A stretch of 64,000 bases of DNA from assembly GCA_947561395.2 (NCBI GenBank), contig OX387185.1:41798602-41862601 (forward strand), given 5' to 3'. Positions 12,911-22,560 of this stretch are shown here, one piece after another. Every line of letters starts with the position of its first letter. The first letter of the stretch is position 1. The notes under the pieces are model-generated. The model did no database searches. It saw nothing but the letters and a program-made list of their open reading frames with translations, and had not been told where the DNA came from. The stretch comes from Buxus sempervirens (taxonomy: Eukaryota > Streptophyta > Magnoliopsida > Buxales > Buxaceae). Both the position numbers and the translations under genes were made by a program.

Positions 12911-12923
12911 GAAAACAAGCCAA

Positions 12924-13121
12924 AACCGTATATAGTATACAGATTGGTCATGTCCATATACTATATACGGATCAGGTGTCTTGTTCGCAATGATCACGTT
13001 AGCCCACGTGGCAGATTCGCGCAGTGGATAAGATTTCCATAAAATCTTCCAAAACCGTCTGGGAAGTGCAGACACAACATTTTCAGCTCAATTTTGCTTT
13101 GTCCGTATGTCCAATGCGGTC
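12924..13121. repeat. LTR1 promoter-proximal palindrome array
   Basis: Words at 12924-12944 (AACCGTAT...ATACAGAT) and 12952-12972 (GTCCATAT...ATACGGAT) are again 28 bp apart with the 7-bp spacer TGGTCAT. A third, weaker word lies at 13101-13121 (GTCCGTAT...ATGCGGTC). They lie upstream of the minus-strand TATA box. Confidence 0.75.
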
Positions 13122-13626
13122 TCTCATCATTAGAGAATTTTACGTGTCTGTATAAGGTATATGGTTGCGAACTTTTCTTTTCTCTCTCTTAGTTGGCCAA
13201 TTTGACGTGAGGTGACCCCCCATAAATGCGATTTGATGCAAGGTGATCCCCCATAAATGAGATTTGATGTGAGATGACCTCGCATCAAATCAAAGAATCA
13301 TTAAGATTTTATTATTAAAAAATTAAGATATTTTTATGAAATAATGCTAAGATATTTTGCTTTTGTGTTTTGTCCTTTCTCTATTTCGTCCTTTAGCCCT
13401 TTAGTTTGCCATTTGGCAAATGTGTGAGCACACTTGCCACGTGGACTGAGTTTCTGCATTTATTAACAGTTTTACCCTTAGGGTTGTTTTGCTCATATTT
13501 CTTTCATCTGGACTCCGATTCTGACAAACTTAGTTGCGTTGGAACCGTGTTGAGATTTCCTATCCATTGGGATAGGGTATGACAGTCAATTCAAGCTTGA
13601 TCAAAAAGTCAATTTTTGCTCCCCAG

Positions 13627-14853
13627 TAGGGTTGCAACTCGGGTCGGGTAAAACCGAAACCAACCCGAACCAAACCGACTTCCCTTCGGTTTGGTTTTTT
13701 AATACTTTGGTTTGGTTTTGGTTTATAAAAACCAAACCCGAATAAAATCGGTTCAGTTTTGGGTTTGGTGTTTAGTTAAACCGAATTATGGTATTTATGT
13801 AAACCGAACCGAATTATTATATATAATATTAAAATTTATATAAGATTACCCTTAAAGTTTAAAAAAATTACAACCCCACCCTCTCTTAAGTATCTCATAT
13901 TCTCAAACCCTAGCACCCATTCGTTCATCTTTCACAATCTCAAACCCTAGAACCCATTTGCCGAGTGCAAGAATCCAGATTTTGCCATTCGTTTTCGCTG
14001 TTTTTCTTTCTTCCTTTTCTCTCTTTTGTTTTTTAAGGAGAGAATGTAAGATTAAATAAACAGAAGAAAAGAAACACGAAAGAAGGATGGGATAGTACGC
14101 GTATTTAAATGGATTGCCATCTTGCGAAGTGATTTCAGAGCTTCGAAACGTTCCATTAATGGCGGACCTCAAGGAACGCCTGCTCCTGCCAAGACACTCG
14201 TCATCTATAAACCTCAGAGAATCCTCCTCCTGGCCCTCTGCTTCTGGCCGCTCTTTTTTCCAGGGCATGGACTTTCTAGGGTTGAAGAAGCGTTGCCAAG
14301 GCCTCCGATCATGGATTCGAGTTGACACCTCCGGGAACTCTCAGATAATCGAAGTCGACAAGTTCACCATGATGCGACGTTGCGATCTTCCGGCTCGTGA
14401 CCTCCGCCTCCTTGATCCGTTATTCATCTACCCTTAGATGATTCTGGGGAGAGAGAAAGCGATTGTGGTGAATCTAGAGCAGATTCGTTGCATAATCACG
14501 TCCAAAGAGGTTCTGCTCTTGAATTCCCTTGATAATTATGTGTTGAAGTTTGTGGGGGAGTTACAAAAGCGATTGACGATGCCTACTGTTGGCGAGGTTT
14601 GGCCATCTAAAGGTGCAGATTTGGGCAGAAGGAGAGGGAGCAGAACCGAACCGAACTGAACCGAACTGACTTCATGTAATTCGGTTCGGTTCGGTTTGGG
14701 TTTCGGTTATTTTATTTAATATCGGTTCGGTTTTCGGTTCTAGGTTTTCGGTTTATAATTCGGTTCAGTTCGGTTTTGGGTTGAACATATGTAATGTCGG
14801 TTTGGTCCTGGGTTGGCATCAACCCGGACCGAACCAAACCGAGTTGCACCCCA
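13627..14853. mobile_element. hAT-type element carrying a captured gene fragment (Pack-hAT)
   Basis: Terminal inverted repeats are TAGGGTTGCAACTCGGG (left) and CCGAGTTGCACCCCA (right). A perfect 8-bp target duplication CTCCCCAG lies at 13619-13626 and 14854-14861. Subterminal CGGTTCGGTTT / AACCGAACCG motifs bracket a central part of non-transposon character (about 13880-14642) that encodes the start of an MRS2 protein. No transposase is present, so the element would have moved in trans. The length is 1,227 bp. Confidence 0.9.
14159..14642 (+). pseudogene. MRS2: Captured 5' fragment of an MRS2/MGT magnesium transporter gene
   Basis: The ATG at 14159 opens MADLKERLLLPR; the reading continues GLKKRCQGLRSWIRVDTSGN, EVDKFTMMRRCDLPARDLR, LLDPLFIYP, then one in-frame TAG (14435-14437), then ILGREKAIVVNLEQIRCIIT, LLLNSLDNYVL and GRRRGSR before running into hAT subterminal sequence. 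This is the N-terminal cytosolic part of plant MRS2/MGT (CorA-like) Mg2+ channels, about 160 of roughly 440 residues. The membrane helices and GMN motif are missing, so it cannot transport. Apart from the single stop the frame is open, which implies a fairly recent capture. About 200 bp upstream (13880-14158) may be captured 5' UTR or promoter. Confidence 0.9.
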
Positions 14854-15595
14854 CTCCCCAGGTGTGCGCACCTAAAAATGACTAGATTGCACACGGGGCG
14901 CACGTGCGTTCGTGCGAGCCTCGGGACTTTCGGAGTCACCACTGCCTGAGAGGTGCAGGCAGACACGGGAATTGCCTATTTGGGTCTAAGTCTGGTCTGC
15001 GGCTTTTCAGAGTTCTAGCTAAGTCCTCGGTTACGTCCGGGGAAGTCCGAAGACACCCCGGCCCGCCCTGTTGGTTTAACAGGTCCCTCGGGTCTCCCTG
15101 GTTTTTGAGTCAGTCTCACCCTTCCTGGGCCAGCATGCCATTTTGTTTGGTCTGGCGGGACCCTTTGGTGGTGTGGTCCCCTTTTTATTTTATTTTATCT
15201 TTTTATTTAGGTGAGATGGGTCGGATATTGGTCCTGTTGGAAGACCCGTGGGTTGCCAAGGTTGGGCCTGGGGCCCAGTAGGGTTATTGGGTAACCCTAT
15301 TAGATTATTTAAGCAATTAAGCATTATTAAAGCCTACTGGGCTTGGATTTGGCCCAATAGTATTTAAGCAAATGGCCTTGGGCTCATTTGTTGAAGAACG
15401 GGCTTGGTTTAGGCCAGTCGGAATATGGGCCACACATGTGGGCCCAGGGTATCTTGGTGGACCCGTCTAAGCCCACAGTCAATAAATGGGCTAAAAATAG
15501 CTCAAACAACTGTATTGGGTCGGGTCAGGCCGGTTTAGGTCGGAATGGATCCAACCGGGCCGGAAAAATTGGTTTTTTAAGTTATATTTACAATT

Positions 15596-15700
15596 GCCCG
15601 TATTTGCTATGCGGGCTAGCCTTGCCCGTAAATGCAATACGGGTCAGGCTTGCCCGTATAGAAAATACAAGCACGCCCAGCCCATATTGTAAATACGGGC
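15596..15700. repeat. LTR2 distal array: four 21-bp palindromes at exact 28-bp period
   Basis: Words start at 15596, 15624, 15652 and 15680, each 21 bp, separated by 7-bp spacers (TAGCCTT, CAGGCTT, ACGCCCA). The ideal word is GCCCGTAT-5 bp-ATACGGGC; each copy departs at a few positions. Because each word is self-complementary, the array can be read in either orientation. Confidence 0.9.
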
Positions 15701-16524
15701 ACATCCAAATTTACATTTTTTGCATTGAATTCGGTTGGGACCAGCTTGGTGGCCTTCTTGGGTATTCCGGCGACCTTCGTAGAGATTCTAGTACCTTCGT
15801 GAGAGTCCTAAAACCTTGTTCTTATCTCATGATCTCTCTTTTTGTCTTCTTGAGATCCTGCCGAGGATGAAGATCTTGCTTCTTTCTTCGTTTATTTTCA
15901 ACTTTTCACAAGGATGTATTCAGGGAAGCTTTAACCAAGAAGAAAGATCGGAGAGGTAAAAGAGAATACAACAATAAGAGGATAAGAACCTTCTTAGAAA
16001 AACCAATGATACGAGCCAAAGATGGAGTCTTTTAAATAGTGTTTCTTAGCCCCCATTTTTTTTGCTGCTCTCCTCTCATGTGCACGTAGGTGATTCTTTT
16101 ATGTCATGAGAATCCCCAACAACTCAGGAGACAAAAGAGATGTTAGAAATAGAAAAGAAAGGGAGAAGATAGCTTAAAAAGAATGTACAATATAAGAAAT
16201 TAACAATGCAATTTAATTTATTACCTTAGCCTTACCAATCCTTTATGAGTGTGTTGTGGTCCTCCGAGTGATTTTGGCAGCACTTCCGCGTCCCCTTCGA
16301 TTTTCTAAATTGGTTTTGAAAGGGTTTTGATAGGTTTCTTGTATTCAATGCGGGAAAAGGCAGAGTTTGGGCAAGGTTTGGGCTTACCAGGGGTATTTTG
16401 GGTATTCTGGTGTTTGGGTATTAAGAGAGACAGGGTTTGGGCAGACTTTCGGTGTGGAAATGCTGAAGAAGGAGAGGGAGAGGGCCTAAGAGGTTCGCTT
16501 CTTCGAATGAGGGGTTGGCCTCTC

Positions 16525-16532
16525 TATTTATA
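16525..16532 (-). promoter_or_regulatory. TATA box of LTR2 (minus strand)
   Basis: On the minus strand this reads GCCTATAAATAGAGAGG. It lies 15 bp from the first palindromic word of the proximal array (16547), which is on its upstream side. This matches LTR1 (12903-12910). Confidence 0.6.
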
Positions 16533-16546
16533 GGCAAAAAAGTCGT

Positions 16547-16761
16547 GCCTGTATTTGAAATGCAGGCATGCCTTGCCCGTAAATCAAATACGGGCATGCC
16601 TTGCCCGTATTTCAAATGCGGGCGAAAAACACACATTTTCAAATCTCGCCGAATCGGCCATACGCGACGCGTATTTTGCCGTACAGCAACGTGTGTCCCT
16701 TCCAGAAGGTGTGCCCGTATTTGAAGTGCGGGCATGCCCTGCCCGCATTTCAAATACGGGC
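16547..16761. repeat. LTR2 promoter-proximal array: five 21-bp palindromes in two blocks
   Basis: The first block has words at 16547-16567, 16575-16595 and 16603-16623, with the identical 7-bp spacer ATGCCTT both times. The second block has words at 16713-16733 and 16741-16761, spacer ATGCCCT. All are variants of GCCCGTAT-TTCAA-ATACGGGC. The 89 bp between the blocks contain a weaker related palindrome (GCCATACGCGACGCGTATTT). Confidence 0.9.
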
Positions 16762-17540
16762 GAGCACAATTTAAATTTGCTGGATTTCAAACCATTATTC
16801 AATTTGGCTTAGAATAAAGATTTTATTCGATTATTTTATTAAAAAACGAGATTCTTATATTTAATATATTAACAAATACATTTATTTTATTTATTTATTG
16901 ATTTTTGCTGCCTTTTTGCCACATGGGCAGCTTTTTTGAAACTTCAACTGACCGTAACTTCTTCGTCCGATGTCTGATTTCAGCAAACTTAGTGTTGTTA
17001 GAATCAACTCGGAATCACCTATCCACTGGGATCAATTTGGGCAGTTGAATTGGGGTCGATCAAAAAGTCAACTTTCACTCCCCCAAAAGTTTGACCGACC
17101 CATAACTTCCTCATCCGAACTCTGATTCCAGCAAACTCAGTTGCGTTGGAACCGTGTCGAAGTGCTCTTTTTAATGAGATGAAGTTTGATGGCCAATTTC
17201 TCTTGAATTAAAAAGTCAATTTTTTTGACCCCCTCAAGGTTTGAATTTTAGTTTAACTTTTCATTTTTCTTCATTTTAGGGGTGCAAAAATCAGGTGCTA
17301 ACACCAGGGTTTGATCCGAACCGAGTTGCACCCCTACTCCCCAGGGTTTGATCTGTCTGTTAGGGTTTTCATTTCTGGTTTTCGGGGAGGTGCAAACATG
17401 AGGTGCTTACAACTGTCCTTGAGGAGATGGGAGAAAAGGAGGGGGCGGCGAAGGGTCATGATGGAAGTCTTGCTTGGAATATGAGGCCCAACGGTAACAT
17501 CATCTAGGTAGACTTTGACCCGAACCCAAGTGGACCCAAC

Positions 17541-17803
17541 TTGCTGGTATCAAATTTCTTTTCCTTTGGTGCCCATAGTCAAGCCCATCATCCTAATATC
17601 TCTTTAAGAGCATCACTTCATCTTACCCTGTTTCATAGAAACCAACAACAGAAGCCCAAACGAGAGAGACTCAAGCAAGTGGGCCAGCATAAAAAGAGGG
17701 AAAGCAATCTTGGAGGCCACGTGAGGGAATGGCACATGGGAGACACCAATCACAAAAGTGAGGAGGGGATACCTGGTCCTTTGAAAAAAAAGAAAAGCTA
17801 ATA
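17541..17803 (+). pseudogene. LINE ORF1 C-terminal remnant
   Basis: After the right target duplication of LTR1 (17412-17416) the LINE resumes. This open stretch ends in a Lys/Arg-rich tail (QQQKPKRERLKQVGQHKKRE and GPLKKKKS), fitting the basic end of a LINE ORF1, about 100 bp before ORF2. Its frame relation to 9834-10515 is disturbed by mutation. Confidence 0.55.
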
Positions 17804-17903
17804 GTTTGATTATCAAAGATTTGAACTGTTGTGATCTGTCTTCCTCTTCTATTTCTTCTTCTTCCTATTTAATTGAAGAAGACCCTCCGGACTTCGGTAT
17901 AAA

Positions 17904-19050
17904 ATGAAGATCGTCACCTGGAACTGTCGGGGTATAGGTCGTACCCCGACAAGGCTGCATCTGCGCAATTTGTTACGCATTCACAGGCCTATTGTGGTCT
18001 TAGTTTTTGAGACTCTAATGAATGACAATATGTCCGAAAGCAAAATAAGAAGAATGGGATATCCAAATTTTTGGTGGCATGGAGCTGTTAATAAAACAGA
18101 AGGCTTTTGGATCCTCTAGGATCATACTTGCAATTGGGTGGTAGAAGAGTCTCGTCCGTGGTGTGTTGACATGATCATTAAAACCAGTGAAGGAGAAAGT
18201 TTTGAACTGTCATATGTCCATGCAAGCTCACAAATTCATATTCAAGCAGGACAATGGGAACACCTAAAGAGGAAGGCAGCTGCAAGTGAAGGACCATGGA
18301 TTGCTATCGGAGATTTTAATGTTGTTAGATTCTGCCACGAAAGAAGAGGGGGTAACCCTCTGCAGGTACGTAACGCTAAAATTTTTCAAGAATTCATAAA
18401 TGATTCTAACCTTGTGGACCATCCTAGTAAGAGGCTTAAATTCTCTTGGAATAATGGGAGAATGGGAAAAGGGAAAATTAGTGAGAAAATTGATAGAGTT
18501 CTATGCTCCACTGACTGGGTTGCCCTTTTTCCAAATTCTGTTCTATTGCAGGACCCCATTGTGGGGTCTGATCACTCCCCCCTGTGTCTCACTACCCAAT
18601 GCAAGAGAAATCGGAAACACAAGGTGTTCCGGTTTGAAAAATTCTGGATTGATGAACTCTTGTGTAAGGACATCATCGATAACAGTTGGTCTAGTGGTGG
18701 GGAAAAGTTTCAACATAAAATTGTCCAGCTGAAAAATGATCTCACTAATTGGAATAGGGAAACTGTAGAAGACATAAATAAAAGAGTTCAGGAAAAATAC
18801 TTTGAGCTAAAAGAAATTCAGAAAAAGCTTGAACACATAGAGAGTCCTGATTTGGTGAAAATTGAGAAACTTGCCAATGCTACCTACATCAATTCATTAA
18901 AAGCCCAAGAAAAAATGTGGTCCAGAAATCAAGAATAAAGTGGTTAAAAGATGGGGACTTAAACACCAAATTTTTCCACCTGACCACCATCAATAAGGCA
19001 CATTAATAGGATTGTTTCAATAAAGAATGAACTCAATGAAGATGTTAATG
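17904..19050 (+). pseudogene. LINE ORF2: AP-like endonuclease domain
   Basis: It begins MKIVTWNCRGIGRTPTRLHL, the standard start of plant L1 ORF2. One in-frame TAG (18117-18119) interrupts it, then reading continues to 18938 with PWIAIGDFNVVR, KISEKIDRVLCS and VGSDHSPLCL: the endonuclease/exonuclease/phosphatase fold motifs (GDFN, SDH). The linker to the reverse transcriptase follows with a frameshift near 18935. It is cut at 19050 by LTR3; the reading NELNEDVN before the insertion joins to EPREIENNFIDYL after it. Confidence 0.9.
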
Positions 19051-19369
19051 TGTAAAACCCCGACCCGGATTATATTTTAATTATTAAGATTAATTATCTA
19101 AAGTGTGATTATTAGACTAATTAAATACTTGTATTATGAAGGTGAGGTGGATGTGGATCATGCTTAAGGATTTGGGGGTAAATCAAATTGATCTTTATTG
19201 AAGGTTATTAAGGTAAGCTTAGTGTAGGTGGTGGTTTTTGCCTAGTGCTGGTGGCGGTTTTTTTGTAAGCCATATGGCCGGATGTACATATTCTTATACT
19301 CTTTGGAATACAAACTAACTTAATTTTCAAAAAAAAAAAAAAATGTTGTTTCTCAATTTCAATTAGCTA

Positions 19370-21010
19370 AGGTACCTTCCAATTAGTCTAAGTGTACCTA
19401 AAGTACCTTCAGAATATACCCAAGGTCCCTCCCAAGTGTACCCAAATTATCCCCTAAGAGTACCTAAAATAACTCTTAAGTATTACCCAAGGTACCCCCA
19501 TTGTATGCCCAAGGTACACCCCAAGTATTTTCCAGGGTACCCCATTGTATGCCCAAAGTACCCCCCAAGTATTACCCAAGGTATCCCATTGTATGCCCAA
19601 AGTACACCCAAGTATTACCCAAGGTACCCCCATTGTATGCCTAAAGTACACCCATGTATTTCCCAAGATACCACCCAAGTATTACTTAAAGTACCTCCCA
19701 TTTATCCCTAAGATACCCTTGTGTTTATCTAAGGTATCCTCTTGTATTGCCTAAGGTACCCCACATGTATACCTAAAGTACCCACTTATATTACCTAAGG
19801 CACCTCACTCATATTGGTTAAGGTACCCCACTGTTTTGCCTAAGGTACCCCGCATGTATACCTAAAGTACCCCTTATATTGCCTAAGGCACCTCACTCAT
19901 ATTGGCTAGAGAACCCCGTTGTTTTGCCCAAGGTACCCCATTCGAATACCTAAAGTACCCCATAATTATACCTAAGGTACCTCACTTGTATTGCCTAAGG
20001 TATCCCTTTATTTTGACTAAGATACCCCACTGTTTTACTTAAAGTACCCCATTGTTTACCTAAGGTACATTCCCTTATATAGCTAGGGTACCCCTTTTGT
20101 ATAGCTAGAGTACCCCCTTATATTACTAAGGTACATCCCTTACATTACCTAAGGTACACCTCTTGTATTTCCTAGAGGTATTCCTCTCATATAAGTAAGG
20201 TACCCCCACTGTTTTATCTAGGGTACATCCCCTATATAGCCAAAGTACCCCCTTTGTCTAACTAAAGTAACCCCTATATAAGCAAGGTAACCCCCTCCCC
20301 CCCCCCCCCCCCCCCCCCCACTGTTTTGACTAAGGTATAACCCCTTATATAGCTAAGGTACCCCCTTTATATAACTAAAGTACCTCCAATATACCTAATG
20401 TACATCCCTTATGTTACCTAGGGTACACCCTCTTGGTATTACTTAAAGGTACCCCCTTTATATCACTAAAGTACCTCCAACATACCTAAGGTACATCCCT
20501 TATATTACCTAAGATACATCCTCCTCATATTACTTAGATGTACCTCCTCATATAACTAAGGAACACCCCTTCTATAGCTAAGTACTCCTCCGCAATATTA
20601 CTAAGGTACACTCCCTAAACTTATCTAAGGTTTACCCCTTAGAATGACTAAGGTAAATCCCTTGAAACATCAAGGTACCTCCTCAAATAACTAAAGTACC
20701 CTTCATATAACTAAAGTACCCCTTCTGTTAACTGAGATACACCTCCCAAGCATCCCTAAAACATACCTCTTGAAGTGGCTAAGGCAAACCCCCTTGAAAC
20801 ACCAAGGTACCCCCACTTAACACTAAGGTACTCCCACTTAATACCAAGGTATCCCCCTCGAATAACACTAAAGTACCCCCAAGCATCCCTATAGTATACC
20901 CCTTGAAATAGTTAAAGAAAACCCTTGAACCACCAAAGTACCCTCATTTAATACCAAGGTACCCCCTCAAATAACACTAAGGTACCCCTGGTATGCCTTA
21001 GGTACACCCT
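19370..21010 (+). repeat. Degenerate GGTACCCC minisatellite
   Basis: About 1.6 kb of loosely repeated units of roughly 20-30 bp around the core CCTAAGGTACCCC, with filler such as ATTGTATG or TTATAT. Long open readings on both strands (Tyr/Pro-rich on +) are a by-product of the repeat and not genes. A 23-C run lies at 20297-20319. Confidence 0.9.
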
Positions 21011-21638
21011 AGGGTTTTAGTTGAATAAAAGCTTTCTTTAGAGGCAGATTTGAAAGACCAAAAACTTGGGCATATAAAAGGATGCCCTAATTTCTATTTT
21101 AAGTGTTTTTGAGAACACTTTCTCTTGTCTTGGTCGTATAGAACAAGAGGGAAAGTGTGGGAGCTTGCTTGAAAGCTTCAAGAGGAAGAAGAAGAAGGAG
21201 AGAAGAGCTTGAAGAGAAGTAAGCTCCTCCATTAACAGGTAAGTAGCAAACCCTTCAAACAAAATGTATTACAAAATTCGTATTCTCTCTCTAGGGTTTG
21301 GTTTACTTGATGAAATGATCATGCATGATGGTTTGATTTCAAAAATACATAGGGTTTTGGTTTTATGATAATCTTGTTTAGTTTTCTATTGATTTGCCAT
21401 AAATTTTCACTCACATTGATCATATTTCGGATTAGGGTTCGACTTGGGTAATTTGAATGATGATTTGTGGGTTGGATTTGTGTTCGTGTGGTTTTGGGAT
21501 GAATCTTTGTTTTGGAAAGTGTTTTAAAGTATGTTGGGATGATTTATGATCATTCCATTTGGTTTTGGAGAAGTTAGGAATGAATGTATGAGTTTTGTAT
21601 TTGAAAATAGTCAAAAATATTTGAAATCCCGAGGTGGC

Positions 21639-21866
21639 GATTAATCCTGAAAATTTACGATTAATCCTGAGCCAAAACCCCTAAAAACAAGTCTCTGTTA
21701 TCCTAATCGCAAATCAGGATTAACCTGGGCGATTAATCTAGAGCCTTAACGCGCACACATTCAAAGGGAACGCACAAACGTTGGCTTGCTTTAAACCTTA
21801 ACGCGCGAATGTTGCCTTGCCTATTACCTCAACGCGCGCACTTCCAACCTCAACGTCCGCGCGTTG
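21639..21866. repeat. LTR3 word-like repeat blocks
   Basis: GATTAATCCTGA occurs at 21639 and 21659, with its inverse TCAGGATTAA near 21713 and GATTAATC again near 21731. Then CC(T/C)(T/C)AACGCGCG-type words start at 21744, about 21765 (weak), 21796, 21827 and 21848, spaced 21, 31, 31 and 21 bp. It is CpG-rich in an AT-rich neighbourhood. Confidence 0.6.
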
Positions 21867-22404
21867 AACCCTGTTTTTGAGATTTCTTTACTTAAATCTT
21901 TACATGTAAATAAGGTTTTACCCCCCATTTGGAATCAATAAAAATACTCCCAAGGCCCAATTCCTAACCAATAAAAAGTCAACTTTCTGGTTTGTGCCTA
22001 ATTTTCCAGTTTTCCCGATTTTCATAAAAGGCCACTTTTTGAGTTTGATATCCAAATGAGTGATTCAGAAACCTAGAAAATTCTAGATGATTTGTATACC
22101 CTCCAATAGACTACAACTAGAATTTGAGCCTGAAATTCCTTGTAGATTGGTCTAGAAAAATTATACACTGAAAAGTCAACATTTTTAACCAGACTTGGAA
22201 TATTTTTTAGGTCCAAAACTTTTTGTCTCAGAATCCATTGAATTTTGGCATGGTAACTTATTTGGGATTTTTAAGATCAACCCACTCGTCGAAAATGTGT
22301 TTCGAGGATTTTATGACCTTCGTTTTGATTTGGCTTGGATTTATGAAAGCAATGTTGAAAAACTCTTATATGATTTGGCAAGGCTTTGGCCTATGGTTTT
22401 ATTG

Positions 22405-22560
22405 GCAGTGGATGGGGCATTCCACTTGCCCTTGGTATGGATTGGTAGTGGATGGGGAATTCCACTTGGTCTCGGTTGATTTAATAGTGGATGGGGAATT
22501 CCACTTGGCCTCGGTTGATTTAATAATGGATGGGGAATTCCACTTGGCTTTGGTTTAAAC
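22405..22560 (+). repeat. 39-bp tandem repeat in LTR3
   Basis: Three to four copies of GTGGATGGGGAATTCCACTT followed by GG(T/C)CTCGGTTGATTTAATA-like sequence. A diverged copy lies near 22814. GGAATTCC forms a small palindrome in each copy. Confidence 0.85.

Larger units (their letters stand above)
14863..17303 (-). mobile_element. LTR2: 2.44-kb solo LTR nested in LTR1
   Basis: It starts TGTGCGCACC and ends CAGGTGCTAACA. CCAGG at 14858-14862 and 17304-17308 is a perfect 5-bp target duplication. It is a diverged sister of LTR1 with matching ends and the same order of internal blocks. It inserted at the hAT target-duplication edge. The TATA box and palindrome arrays imply minus-strand transcription, so the 5' end of the LTR (TGTTAGCACCTG) is at 17303. 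There is no coding content. Confidence 0.9.
10733..17411 (-). mobile_element. LTR1: solo LTR (~3.0 kb net) with two nested insertions
   Basis: It starts TGTGCGCGCG and ends GAGGTGCTTACA (TG...CA), flanked by ACTGT at 10728-10732 and 17412-17416, a perfect 5-bp target duplication. Inside lie a hAT (13627-14853) and a related solo LTR, LTR2 (14863-17303). The LTR1 and LTR2 ends match (GTGCGC starts; GGTGCaaaaaTcAGGTGCTaACA-like ends), as do internal blocks (GGAGTCgCCACTGC, AGCTAAGTcCTcGGTTACG). A TATA box on the minus strand (12903-12910) sets the probable orientation. No gag-pol coding is seen, hence solo LTR. A 39-bp partial duplication of the hAT end lies at about 17309-17345. Confidence 0.85.

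Noticed and set aside
15596-16761. CRISPR-like repeat-spacer array
   Set aside because: The 7-bp spacers are nearly identical and far too short, the repeats are palindromic, and the setting is a plant LTR.
19436-19754. Tyr/Pro-rich ORFs on both strands
   Set aside because: They are by-products of the GGTACC minisatellite; the composition follows the repeat and all frames look alike.
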